In this document: in pieces, positions 35,465 to 44,660 of the stretch | Layout of the letters: the number at the start of each line of letters is the position of its first letter | How positions within the stretch are numbered: position 1 is the first letter of the stretch | Origin: Nothopassalora personata | Lineage: Eukaryota > Ascomycota > Dothideomycetes > Mycosphaerellales > Mycosphaerellaceae | Length of the DNA stretch: 64,000 nt | Assembly: GCA_033816765.1 (NCBI GenBank) | Contig: CM066292.1 | Coordinates: 1,426,001-1,490,000 of the forward strand | Direction of reading: 5' to 3' | Made by a program: the position numbers and the translations under genes | Notes under the pieces: model-generated | Told to the model about the DNA's origin: nothing | What the model saw: only the letters and a program-made list of their open reading frames with translations | Databases searched by the model: none

Positions 35465-35579
35465 TAGTAGTAACTAGTGCCTTAAGCGAGTTAGTAGCAA
35501 CTAGTGCCTTAAGCGAGTTAGTAGCAACTAGTGCCTTAAGCGAGTTAGTAGTAACTAGTACCTTAAGTAAGTTAGTAGT
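35465..35579 (+). repeat. 27-bp tandem repeat in transposon B
   Basis: About four units of GTTAGTAGCAACTAGTGCCT plus TAAGCGA; copy A has two units near 7437-7500. It codes a repeated 9-residue segment in the transposase C-terminus. Confidence 0.8.
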
Positions 35580-35627
35580 TGTTACGGAATAATTCCTATA
35601 GACCCTAGAATTATAACAACGAGACGA

Positions 35628-35819
35628 TGTCACGAAGCGACCTTGATTTGGATGTTCGGTCACGTGATCAGGGTCACGTGATCTCCCGGCGCTAGCGCGA
35701 CGCCTCGGCGCTTTGCTTTATCTTTCGTACTTCGCGCGTTACCTCTAGATACTTCGTCTAACTACGTCTCTATTCCCTACACCCTACGTTTCCCTCTTAC
35801 ACTCGTAGGCCTCGTGTCA
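35628..35819 (+). repeat. 5' LTR of D
   Basis: 192 bp, TGTCACGA...CTCGTGTCA. Contains two direct copies of GGTCACGTGATC (35658-35669 and 35672-35683), a TTTATC TATA-like box near 35717 and the probable transcript start near 35756. Confidence 0.95.
35658..35683 (+). promoter_or_regulatory. paired E-box sites in D LTR
   Basis: Two direct copies of GGTCACGTGATC spaced 2 bp apart, each centred on the palindrome TCACGTGA, the class of site bound by fungal bHLH factors. They lie about 40-60 bp upstream of the TATA-like box. Confidence 0.55.
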
Positions 35820-35821
35820 GT

Positions 35822-35830
35822 TAGTTAGAC
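35822..35830 (+). promoter_or_regulatory. predicted self-priming primer-binding site of D
   Basis: TAGTTAGAC, two bases after the LTR end, is the exact complement of GTCTAACTA in the LTR (35756-35764), itself about 40 bp downstream of the TATA-like box. No TGG-starting tRNA site follows the LTR. This is the arrangement used by Tf1/sushi-type elements, where the 5' end of the transcript primes cDNA synthesis. Confidence 0.6.
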
Positions 35831-35974
35831 CACCCTTCTTTCCGATTATCTACATGCACTGCGCTGCAGAAACATCAGGAAAGTACCGCCGCTGCCGACT
35901 GCGACAGCGACTACTATAACTACCGACACACCTACCTACCCTTTCGCGACCCGATCTGCCAATCGCCCGCGATC

Positions 35975-38635
35975 ATGACTACAGACGACAACGAGCCCGG
36001 CGACGCCATCGCCGCAGCACTGAAGAGACATCAAGAACAACACCCCGAATCAACCAAGACTCGAGACGCCGAAATCGAGGAAGTTAGGCTCCGAGGGCGG
36101 CAAGCCCTGCGGCAGCACAAGAGCGAGGAAGCACTGAGGCGGCATGGCCTGAACGGCGAGGAAGAGCAGACGCAGGATGCACCTGTCGTCGAGTCGCCGA
36201 AGTCACCACCTCAGTCTGGAGGACAGCCGCATGTGACAGTGCAGGCCGAAGAAGATGAGATCGACGATGAGCCCGAGGAGGACGAGATCGAGGATGAAGA
36301 TGAGGATGATCTCGATACCAATTCGTCATACCAACTACCTCAAGGCATGTTCGACCTGCGCGAGCTAGACGCGACAGGTGAAACCCAATTCAACGACGAA
36401 GAAGATGTAGCTACACGCATCTTCAAGCTCCAGGACATGCAGAAGTTGTTTGAGGAGTCCAAGTCAGGAGTCCCAGACTATGACAACACCGCAACTCAGT
36501 GGGCTACTCGAGTAGCCGCTGTCAGAAGCGCAGCAGCAGCTCTTCCAGCCTCCCGCGAGTCCAGAAGCCTGCAGCGACAAGCAGCGGCGTTGCCTTCGAC
36601 TGTGCCAGGCCGTCGCCCATCACCCATCAACCGTGACCGTGACCGCCACGGTTTCACGACACGAACAGAGCAAGAGCTCGACAGCTCGCTCATGTCCGCT
36701 ACATCGAGGATTGCATCCCAAGTCCCGGGTGCATACTCCCAAGATACTATCGGTCGTTCTCAGTCTCAACCTCAAGAACGCCAAAGCCGTCGAGCGAGTC
36801 CAAAGCCATCGGTGTCCTACCCGGTTCTACCACCACGCGCCCCGACACCACCACTGCCAGCACCGAAGCCTGTGAAGGCTAAGGTGGGACCGAGTCCGCT
36901 ACAACAGATGGAGTCCGCGGCAGAGCGAGAAGAACCGGAAGAGGACTACATCGACATGAATAACTTCGTCAACCACAACACCGACTACTACGAAGCGGAG
37001 GATTATCGGGCAGTCACCGCGAACGACTTCATCTCCAAAGTGCGGAAGCACCCAAACACCTGGCTGCAGGCCCTTAAGGATATGGGCGCCACGCTCATGG
37101 AAATTCAGGACAACTACGAACAGCTCGAGAACGTCTACAACCAGGACCAGGCTACCCACAGGAAGATCGTCAAGAATCTAAATAGCAAGATCTCTGATCT
37201 TCGCCAAGAAAACGACACTGCGGTCGGCAAGCTCGACACCGCAGCAGATCAGATCGAGGACCTGAATGAGAAGCTGAAGCAGGCACAGGAAGAAGCCAGA
37301 ATCCACCTTGCCAACCTCAAGTCCGCGGAGACCGACTGTGACGGTTTCATGGACGACATCGACGAACGTGACAACACCATTAAGCAGATGGCAGATCGCA
37401 TCACGCAGCTGGAAGCACAGGTCGGCGCTACCGGTGCAGCACCTAAGCCTGCTAAGGGTACAGGCCTTCGTGAGAGCCGTCGCACCACCCCACAAGTCGA
37501 AAACGCATACAGCACCAACGGTGGACTGTTCGGCAACGGAGACGGAGGTCGCACTATTCGTGAGACCGGCATTCGCACTCCTGCCCCGGGCATCAACCGG
37601 AGTGTTCGCCCAACACCTGCGCTGTCAACGTCCTCTTCGTACTTCTACCAGTCCAAAACAAAGCGCGATCACCCCGAGAAGTTCGACAACAACGGCAAGC
37701 CACCGTACAAGAACTGGAAGATCGCTATGGATGGTAAGATTCGCGCGTCTTATGATGAGAGCACGCCCATGTTCGAGATCCTCGATTACGTCCGCGACCG
37801 CACTTCCGGCTTCCCTTTCGACTTCACGGACGCCAACATCAACAGCGAAGCTTGGGAGTCATTGGAACAGATGTGGGCAGATCTCGACAAGCAGTTCGGT
37901 GACAAGGACACAGTAGAGAAGGCGCAAGCAGAGCTCGCCAACCTGAAGATGGTGAACACCGAGACCTTCACCGCATTTGTCACTAAGTACAAGACTCTAT
38001 GTTTGAAGGCAGGAGAAGAGATGTCATCCCGCAAGCTGTGGACACGTCTCACACCTAAGTGGCAGAACGAGCTCAAGAAGGAGCGTGGTGACTCTTTCGC
38101 CGAGTTCCAACAAGCTGGCTACGATCTCGAGGAGAGTGATCAGCTCATCAAGATGTACAAGCCCGAAGCACCGGCTCCCCCTACAGGCAATGGCAATGGC
38201 AACCGCAACACCCGTGGCCGCGGTGGCAGCGCACTAGGCAACACTACCATCATCGGTAATGCCGCCATGACCACATCCAACACCGAGACCGGCAACGAGC
38301 GAAAGAACAAGAAGCGCAGCGAGCCAGTTACCCGCATCCTGCCTGCCTCTTGGAAAGTGGTCGGTCAATTGACCAAGGAACAGAAGGAAGCAATGGCAGC
38401 TAATGGCCAATGCTGGCGCTGTCGTCGTACCGACCGTACGCACGTCTTGCCACAGGATCCAGCTTGCCCCTTCCACTACAACAAGGGCAATTGGGACTTC
38501 AGCAACCTCATTACTAGAGAGATGAGCGTCGACGAGTTCCGCCGTCAGCATGGTGTGGGCGACACTACTCGCCTCGCCGCCCTTGCCACCGAAGCACCAA
38601 CAGCAGCCCCCGACCAGGGAAATGCTCAGGCTTAG
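35975..38635 (+). CDS. gag: D Gag, 886 residues
   Basis: The structural protein of the retrotransposon particle. An acidic, Asp/Glu-rich disordered N-terminus (about residues 70-115), a Pro/Ser/Arg-rich region, a long coiled coil (about 365-490), the conserved retrotransposon Gag helical region (about 600-720), a basic Gly/Arg/Asn linker, and near residue 808 a variant zinc knuckle C-x2-C-x6-H-x7-C instead of C-x2-C-x4-H-x4-C. The length is well above that of common fungal Gags. The ATG at 35975 is 155 bp after the LTR. The final codons overlap a -1 slippery site, and the stop codon (38633-38635) lies in a predicted stem. Fully open, no RIP stops. Confidence 0.95.
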   Translation: MTTDDNEPGDAIAAALKRHQEQHPESTKTRDAEIEEVRLRGRQALRQHKSEEALRRHGLNGEEEQTQDAPVVESPKSPPQSGGQPHVTVQAEEDEIDDEPEEDEIEDEDEDDLDTNSSYQLPQGMFDLRELDATGETQFNDEEDVATRIFKLQDMQKLFEESKSGVPDYDNTATQWATRVAAVRSAAAALPASRESRSLQRQAAALPSTVPGRRPSPINRDRDRHGFTTRTEQELDSSLMSATSRIASQVPGAYSQDTIGRSQSQPQERQSRRASPKPSVSYPVLPPRAPTPPLPAPKPVKAKVGPSPLQQMESAAEREEPEEDYIDMNNFVNHNTDYYEAEDYRAVTANDFISKVRKHPNTWLQALKDMGATLMEIQDNYEQLENVYNQDQATHRKIVKNLNSKISDLRQENDTAVGKLDTAADQIEDLNEKLKQAQEEARIHLANLKSAETDCDGFMDDIDERDNTIKQMADRITQLEAQVGATGAAPKPAKGTGLRESRRTTPQVENAYSTNGGLFGNGDGGRTIRETGIRTPAPGINRSVRPTPALSTSSSYFYQSKTKRDHPEKFDNNGKPPYKNWKIAMDGKIRASYDESTPMFEILDYVRDRTSGFPFDFTDANINSEAWESLEQMWADLDKQFGDKDTVEKAQAELANLKMVNTETFTAFVTKYKTLCLKAGEEMSSRKLWTRLTPKWQNELKKERGDSFAEFQQAGYDLEESDQLIKMYKPEAPAPPTGNGNGNRNTRGRGGSALGNTTIIGNAAMTTSNTETGNERKNKKRSEPVTRILPASWKVVGQLTKEQKEAMAANGQCWRCRRTDRTHVLPQDPACPFHYNKGNWDFSNLITREMSVDEFRRQHGVGDTTRLAALATEAPTAAPDQGNAQA

Positions 38636-41600
38636 AGTCAAGTCGCGACCCTAAGCCTTGCTCAAACGAAGAACATGAAGAAGAGATGAACCTTTGCACC
38701 CTAAGAGATGACGATTATGACAACAACGAACTTGCACTGTCTTGTGCCGAGACAGCAGGAGGCATCCAGAACGTCACTGTCCAGCCTAGACAGGGCAAAC
38801 ACCTTGTATGCTCTGCAAAGGTACACAGTAGACTAGGACCTCATAATGCAAAAAGTTTGATCGACACAGGCGCAACAGACCTCTTCATCCATAACAACTT
38901 CGTGCGCACACATCACCTTGACCTTATCCCTCTTGCGAAACCTAAGCGTTTGCGACTTGCGGACGGGCACCGCTCTATGATAACACATGCAGTCCTCGTC
39001 ACCCTGGACGTCGGAGCACATCGCGACCAGGATCTGTACTACGTTACAGACCTTGACACATATGACATCGTCATCGGAATGTCATGGCTAGAACAACATG
39101 ACCCCGAGATCAGCTTCAAGAACAGGACAATGACCTTCAACAGCACGAACTGCTGCTTGAACCATAACTTCAGAAGTCTGGTCTGCGTCGTAACAATAGA
39201 TCGTCGCGGCAAGACCCACAACGTCGACCCTGACTTTCACAGCTCTGATGATATCGACATCGTCAGTGCGCAAGCGTTCATGAAGATGTCAAAGGATAAG
39301 GACAATCAGCTCTTTGCCCTTTGGCCTGAAGACCTAACACCACCACCTGACGACGTCCCACCCGAACCACCCGATAAGCCGCCACCGCAAGATCCGTTTG
39401 GGGGGGAGGGAGAACAACTTTCATGCTTCGCGATGGCGCCAGAGGACTGGGAACGCTTCATGACAGCGTGCAAGAAGTCGAACCCAGAAGAAAAGCTGCC
39501 AGCAGTGCTTAAGGATCTAGCTCTGTACTTCAAGCACAAGTCGGAGTTTGTACTGCCTGAGCATGGTCCTAGTGACCATGAGATTAAGCTCAAACCAGGT
39601 ACTACACCGCCTTATCGCAAGATGATCCCAATGAATGCTGAGCAGTTGGCCGTGGTACGGAAGTTTCTCGACGATGGCCTTGCAAACGGTTCATTGCAAG
39701 AAAGCAAGTCGCCCTGCGCATCACCACTGCTCATTGTCAAGAAGCCTGGTGGTGGACTGCGCGTATGCGTCGATTACAGAGCATTGAACGCCCTCACGAT
39801 TAAGGACCGATATCCTATTCCTTTGATCCGAGAAACCCTGGATCGTCTGGCTAAGGCCAAGATGTTCTCGAAACTCGACATCGTAGCAGCATTCAACAAC
39901 CTTCGCATTGCGCATGGACAGGAATGGCTGACAGCCTTCATCACAAGATATGGCCTCTACGAGTTCAAGGTTATGCCGTTCGGGCTCTGCAACGGGCCAA
40001 GCAGTTGGCAGAGACGAATCAATGAAGTACTGCGAGAGTACCTCGATCGGTTCTGCACAGTCTATCTTGACGATGTTCTCATCTACAGCGACAGCGAAGA
40101 AGAACATGTCCAGCACGTACGAGCAGTCATTAAGAAAGTAGGCGAAGCCGGTATGCCTATCGACATTGACAAGAGCGAATTCTTCGTCAAGAAGATCAAG
40201 TACCTTGGCCTTATTGTCACTACCGAAGGTATCGAGATGGATCCAGTTAAGGTTGAAGCAATCCAGAACTGGGAGACACCCCGGAACGTCAAGGACGTCC
40301 TTGCGTTCCTCGGGTTCAGTGGTTTCTACAGACGCTTCATCTATGAGTATTCAAGAGTCGTGCGCAAGCTCACAGCACTGACAAAGAAAGATACACCCTG
40401 GCAGTGGGACGAGGGATGCCAGCAAGCATTCGATAAGCTGAAGAAGCGATTCGTCTCAGCACCAATCCTGGCACACTTCCAACCAGGACTGGAAGTTTGG
40501 ATTGAGACGGATGCGTCAGACTACGTAACTGCAGGCGTTCTGTCCCAGAAGCACCCAGATCCGGAGAAGGAAGGCGAGTTTCTGCTCAAGCCGATAGCCT
40601 ACTTCTCCAAGAAGATGAGTCCGCAAGAATGCAACTACGACATCTACGACAAGGAGCTGCTCGCTATTGTCAAGACGTTCGAAGAATGGCAGTACGAACT
40701 AGTGCCAGAGGCGGATGACCAGAAACCCATCCGAGTGCTGTCAGATCACAAGAACCTGGAGTGGTTTATGTCCACGAAGCAACTCAACCAGCGCCAGGCT
40801 AGGTGGGCCGAGTTCCTGTCACAATTCAACTTCAAGATCACGTATCGACCGGGCGTCCAGGGCACCAAACCGGACAGCCTGACGAGACGCTCCCAAGACC
40901 TGCCTGAAGGGATTGATGCACGGACACAGTACCGCGAACAAACCATCTTGAAGCCGGATAACCTGGATATAGTCTCCGCATTCGCAATCACCACGGACCC
41001 GCCTACAGAACCTCGACGAAGCGCTAGGCTGGCCAACAAAGCGAACGACGAGAATGCGGACGACGAGAATGCGAACATCCCCGAAGTCCCAAAAGATGAC
41101 GAGCATAAGGCACCTGAACAAGCGCTAGAAGACGGGTCAGATCTGGCGACAGTCCCTGACCAGCCAACGCCCAACGAGCCAGACACTCCCAAGGAAGACT
41201 GGCCGGAGTTGCAGCAACCAGCAGACTCGGACGACAACGTGCTCTCAATGCTCAATACAGCTTACAAGGACCCACGCTTCAGCATGCGTATGAAGCGCCT
41301 TCAGAAAGATCTCCGCGACCGCAAGACGTCTGAGTTTCTGCAACAGCGCAAGATTACAGCTTCAGAGTGCCGCATGCAAGACGGGAGGCTGTACGTGAAC
41401 AACAGGCTGTTTGTGCCGGAATACCGCAACCTACGCACAAAGATAGTGCAGAGCTACCATGACGCGCCTCTTGCTGGGCATCAAGGCATGGCACGCACAC
41501 ACGAACTGATTCTACGCCATGACCTATGGTGGCCTTTCATGCAGAAAGACATCACCCAATACGTGCGCAACTGCTACATCTGTAGGAGATCAACACCGTC

Positions 41601-43191
41601 TCGTTCACGGTACCAAGGGACGCTCTCCGCCCATCGTACACCACCGGACGTCTGGAAACACGTCGCCATGGACTTCATAGTCGACCTGCCGCCTAGCAAA
41701 TCTCGCAGAGATGGCAAGACATACACCAATATCCTGACAGTAACAGACATGCTCTCCAAGCAGGTGCACTTCATCCCTACGGACCGTATGGATGCAGAAC
41801 ACACAGCTGACCTGTACTACCATTACATTATGCCCCATCACGGCGTCGCAGAAATATTTGTGTCAGACCGCGGGACGCAGTTTGTAAGCGCCTTCTGGGA
41901 ACGACTCTGCCAGCGGCTCGGCATCAAACAAAACCTGTCAACTTCCTTCCACCCAGAGACCGACGGTCAATCGGAGCGAACTAACCAAGCGTTAGAGCAA
42001 TACTTGCGAGCTTTCAGTAACTATCTCCAGGACGACTGGGTTAACTGGCTGCCGACCGCGGAATTCGCGATGAACAACCATGTAGCTGCCAGCACAGGCG
42101 TTACACCATTCTTTGCGAACACAGGAAGGCACCCGAGCTTAGGGATGAATGTGAAGCCATCTGAAGCCCGTCCACAAGTCACGGCAGACAAGGTGAAACA
42201 GCTTGATGCAGCCGACACCTTTGCAGACAACCTCAGAGACTTTGAGCAATTCACACAGGCCGTGCTCGAGCAAATGCGAGCGGAGCACGCTTGGACCCAA
42301 GCCAAGAACACGGATCAAGCTAATGTGGCACGTGCACCCGCACCAAATTTCCAAAAGGGCGACAAAGTCTTCCTCGACGCACGCAACATCCGCACTACAC
42401 GACCATCCAAGAAACTCGACAGTAAAGCATTCGGTCCCTTCGAAGTCGTCGAGCCTATTGGGCGCCGTTCCTACCGCCTGCGATTCCCACCTAACTCTGA
42501 TCTCGCCCACCTCCACGATGTTTTCCACTCGAGTCTCCTACGCCGCGCACCCGAAGACCCGCTGCCTGGACAGCACCTGCCGCCGCCGCCGCCGCTCGAA
42601 ATAGTAAGAGATGGTAAAGAATCGACTGAATGGGAAGTTCAAGAGGTGGTTGACTCAAGGATAAAATACCGCAAAGTCTGGTACAAGGTTTTGTGGAAGG
42701 ACGGCACAATGAGCGAACGCCCATACACCTCACTGCTGCCAGGTGCTGAGGAGCTGGTGCAAGAATTTCACCGCGCATACCCAGACAAGCCACGACCTAC
42801 GGAGGTTGACGATGAGTTCATGGCGCACGTATTTAGCGTCTCAGTTTATGGTCTCGCAGTGATCTCCGGAGACGCCACACCGCCTACGAAGTCCACGCCT
42901 CCTTTCTACTCACTCGCAGAAGGCATTCGGCTGGATGGAAGTTCTTCAAAGCGGCCTACCTCTTCAATGGGTGAGACCATGCAACAACACTCGCACACCA
43001 GCAGTCAGCCGTCATATGATGAGCAGCGAACAAGCAATACCAGCAAGCACGCAAGTGCAACTGGCACGCAACGCAATAGCCTGAACGACGTCGCAGGAGC
43101 TCGTCTCGTGGAGGGGGGGGTACTGTCACGAAGCGACCTTGATTTGGATGTTCGGTCACGTGATCAGGGTCACGTGATCTCCCGGCGCTAG
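38518..43191 (+). CDS. pol: D Pol polyprotein (protease, RT, RNase H, integrase, chromodomain)
   Basis: Open in the -1 phase from 38518. The first ATG is at 38686 (1,501 residues from there), but expression as a Gag-Pol fusion by frameshift at 38617 is more likely. From the ATG: protease with DTGATD (about residue 60); RT with the catalytic YLDDVLIYS (about 457); RNase H beginning ETDASD (about 606); an acidic Asn/Asp/Pro linker; the integrase HHCC finger (H..H...C-x2-C, about 930-967) and the DDE core with MDFIVD, VSDRGTQF and FHPETDGQSER; a GPF/GPY module; and a chromodomain (WEVQEVVDSR to about 1375). A ~120-residue Ser/Thr-rich tail runs into the 3' LTR, which encodes the last 22 residues. 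All catalytic residues are present. Confidence 0.95.
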   Translation, partial: RDERRRVPPSAWCGRHYSPRRPCHRSTNSSPRPGKCSGLESSRDPKPCSNEEHEEEMNLCTLRDDDYDNNELALSCAETAGGIQNVTVQPRQGKHLVCSAKVHSRLGPHNAKSLIDTGATDLFIHNNFVRTHHLDLIPLAKPKRLRLADGHRSMITHAVLVTLDVGAHRDQDLYYVTDLDTYDIVIGMSWLEQHDPEISFKNRTMTFNSTNCCLNHNFRSLVCVVTIDRRGKTHNVDPDFHSSDDIDIVSAQAFMKMSKDKDNQLFALWPEDLTPPPDDVPPEPPDKPPPQDPFGGEGEQLSCFAMAPEDWERFMTACKKSNPEEKLPAVLKDLALYFKHKSEFVLPEHGPSDHEIKLKPGTTPPYRKMIPMNAEQLAVVRKFLDDGLANGSLQESKSPCASPLLIVKKPGGGLRVCVDYRALNALTIKDRYPIPLIRETLDRLAKAKMFSKLDIVAAFNNLRIAHGQEWLTAFITRYGLYEFKVMPFGLCNGPSSWQRRINEVLREYLDRFCTVYLDDVLIYSDSEEEHVQHVRAVIKKVGEAGMPIDIDKSEFFVKKIKYLGLIVTTEGIEMDPVKVEAIQNWETPRNVKDVLAFLGFSGFYRRFIYEYSRVVRKLTALTKKDTPWQWDEGCQQAFDKLKKRFVSAPILAHFQPGLEVWIETDASDYVTAGVLSQKHPDPEKEGEFLLKPIAYFSKKMSPQECNYDIYDKELLAIVKTFEEWQYELVPEADDQKPIRVLSDHKNLEWFMSTKQLNQRQARWAEFLSQFNFKITYRPGVQGTKPDSLTRRSQDLPEGIDARTQYREQTILKPDNLDIVSAFAITTDPPTEPRRSARLANKANDENADDENANIPEVPKDDEHKAPEQALEDGSDLATVPDQPTPNEPDTPKEDWPELQQPADSDDNVLSMLNTAYKDPRFSMRMKRLQKDLRDRKTSEFLQQRKITASECRMQDGRLYVNNRLFVPEYRNLRTKIVQSYHDAPLAGHQGMARTHELILRHDLWWPFMQKDITQYVRNCYICRRSTPSRSRYQGTLSAHRTPPDVWKHVAMDFIVDLPPSKSRRDGKTYTNILTVTDMLSKQVHFIPTDRMDAEHTADLYYHYIMPHHGVAEIFVSDRGTQFVSAFWERLCQRLGIKQNLSTSFHPETDGQSERTNQALEQYLRAFSNYLQDDWVNWLPTAEFAMNNHVAASTGVTPFFANTGRHPSLGMNVKPSEARPQVTADKVKQLDAADTFADNLRDFEQFTQAVLEQMRAEHAWTQAKNTDQANVARAPAPNFQKGDKVFLDARNIRTTRPSKKLDSKAFGPFEVVEPIGRRSYRLRFPPNSDLAHLHDVFHSSLLRRAPEDPLPGQHLPPPPPLEIVRDGKESTEWEVQEVVDSRIKYRKVWYKVLWKDGTMSERPYTSLLPGAEELVQEFHRAYPDKPRPTEVDDEFMAHVFSVSVYGLAVISGDATPPTKSTPPFYSLAEGIRLDGSSSKRPTSSMGETMQQHSHTSSQPSYDEQRTSNTSKHASATGTQRNSLNDVAGARLVEGGVLSRSDLDLDVRSRDQGHVISRR
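38617..38658 (+). promoter_or_regulatory. predicted programmed -1 frameshift signal, gag-pol
   Basis: The heptamer GGGAAAT (38617-38623) is in the gag phase as G GGA AAT, the X XXY YYZ form. After a 4-nt spacer comes the stem AGGCTTAG (38628-38635) / CTAAGCCT (38651-38658), extended across one A/C mismatch by GTC/GAC with a 7-nt loop. The gag TAG is the last three bases of the 5' arm. The pol phase is open from 38518, giving a 118-nt overlap with gag. Confidence 0.7.
43110..43120 (+). promoter_or_regulatory. polypurine tract of D
   Basis: GGAGGGGGGGG three bases before the 3' LTR; primes plus-strand DNA synthesis. It lies inside the pol coding sequence. Confidence 0.85.
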
Positions 43192-43315
43192 CGCGACGCC
43201 TCGGCGCTTTGCTTTATCTTTCGTACTTCGCGCGTTACCTCTAGATACTTCGTCTAACTACGTCTCTATTCCCTACACCCTACGTTTCCCTCTTACACTC
43301 GTAGGCCTCGTGTCA
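43124..43315 (+). repeat. 3' LTR of D
   Basis: 192 bp, identical by eye to 35628-35819; followed by TSD GACGA. Confidence 0.95.
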
Positions 43316-43320
43316 GACGA

Positions 43321-43676
43321 GCACGTAACTTATCCTACCTAAGCGCTTAGACTTAGGGCGGTTAGACTGCTTATGCTTAGACTAATTAGGCTACTTATGC
43401 TTAGAATAATTAGACTAATTACCGAGATCTACGAATCTCCTTTATATTTAGGAACGCTAAGAATCCCTTATGGTTTTGATACGTTCAACTTACTGTTTAA
43501 TATTACTATTTAGAATATACTATAACCTAACCTCTACCTTACTACTACTTAGTCCTTATAAGATAGGATAGCTATTGCTTTATTACTCTCCCTCGACTTC
43601 CTATCGGCCCGAGAATAAACCCGATTAAGCTTATCTTCTTAACTTATAATATTATTAGGTTATACTAAACCTAATA
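43321..43676 (+). repeat. 5' LTR of C, right part
   Basis: Continues 35580-35627 after D. Has a TATATTTA box near 43443 and ends CCTAATA. A copy of the probable transcript start, CGTTCAA (43482-43488), is complementary (allowing one RIP change) to TTAAACG at 43680-43686, just after the LTR. Confidence 0.85.
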
Positions 43677-43754
43677 GCTTTAAACGCCCTCTACGATAGG
43701 AGACCGATAGAGTAAACGGGGAACACCCGCCCCTAGTAAAGCAAGTAGAGCCCG

Positions 43755-44660
43755 ACGACCTTAGACCGCAAACGATGCTATTAATGCCTTAGCTACTTAT
43801 ATAGGTAACGACACCCTTAAGGTTAGTAAGCTAGAATACTACTATAGCGACCGAGACAAGTTCGACACTTAGGTCTCTTAGATAGATATATACTTCTTAT
43901 TTAACTCTATGCCTAAGAACCTTAAGCCTATCTTTACTACTACCTTCTTAAGAGAACGAGCATAGCATTAGGTTAAACTATTCCTTAGGAAATACCTAGA
44001 CAGTAACGGAGAAGATAATGCCGACGAAATCTTTAGGTTATATAACTATCTTAAGCATGCTATAAAGACCGTCTTTAGTGTCTCTAATAAGATTACTACT
44101 ACCGTTCGTGTTATTTAGTATTTAACCTAGAAGACATCTACTACCAAATATGCTACTAAATTCTAGGAATACGCGTAACTTACCGATTAGGACGACGAAG
44201 TACTTTAAGTTATGTACCAAAGAGGACTAAAGGAGCATATTAAGGACGAGTTAATAAGGGATAGTCGGAAGATCGATAGCTTAGGCGACCTCGTTAGAGT
44301 TACGATTAATCTTAACGATAAGCTCTACGAGAGAGCTATAGAACGACGATACGACTCTAAGATATCCGGAAAGGCTAGATATACACTAGGCTACAACAAC
44401 CGTAATAAAGGCTTCTACGCTAACTATAATAGTAAGCCTAGGGACAAACCGTACTACGGACTATAGCTAATAGAACTCGACGTTACCGAGAAAGGTCGTA
44501 AGATTAGGAATAGTAACGGGAATAGAGCATCCCGGAGTTCGAAAGAAACACGAACTTACTACGGATGTAGCAAACCTAGCTACCTAGTAAGGGACTACCG
44601 CGGTAAGAATATAGTACGCCGCGAATAGTTTAAAATAATGCAAACCCAAACTAGTAAATC
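43755..44660 (+). pseudogene. C Gag (RIP-mutated)
   Basis: Plus-strand Gag frame. An 84-codon open piece (44212-44466) carries the YQRGLKEHIKDEL and LGDLV motifs of Gypsy Gags, followed by a basic region. The zinc knuckle at 44557-44598 has Tyr in place of Cys1, His and Cys4; only the second Cys (TGT) survives. Stops in RIP contexts elsewhere. Confidence 0.7.

Larger units (their letters stand above)
29560..35579 (+). pseudogene. transposon B transposase, split by E and truncated by C
   Basis: Plus-strand counterpart of the A transposase. The first part (29560-30008) carries the helix-turn-helix-like IS.RTLR.RL segment. After insertion E the integrase-like core continues from 32689, with YACINVYSRR near 32950 and RSNQGVKTP near 33085. 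A Ser/Lys-rich C-terminal region from about 34.8 kb ends in four 27-bp repeats coding for a 9-residue unit (A/T-LSELVATS-like), where Gypsy C is inserted. Many RIP stops. Confidence 0.55.
35628..43315 (+). mobile_element. intact Ty3/Gypsy chromodomain retrotransposon D
   Basis: 7,688 bp, flanked by the perfect 5-bp TSD GACGA (35623-35627 and 43316-43320). The two 192-bp LTRs are identical by eye, both long ORFs are open, CpA/TpG levels are normal, and the polypurine tract is intact. Domain order Gag, protease, RT, RNase H, integrase, chromodomain places it among the chromoviruses. It sits in the 5' LTR of the heavily RIP-mutated element C, so it arrived after C was mutated and has not itself been through RIP. 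Confidence 0.95.

Noticed and set aside
37178..38641. Minus-strand frames within D gag, considered as an antisense ORF like those in H, E, C and F
   Set aside because: Short, Val/Leu/Cys-rich reverse images of the gag coiled coil and linker; not placed between pol and the 3' LTR.
38686..38688. ATG at 38686 as the true start of D pol
   Set aside because: The pol phase is open for 168 nt upstream, with a slippery heptamer and stem; a Gag-Pol fusion is more likely, though internal initiation cannot be excluded.
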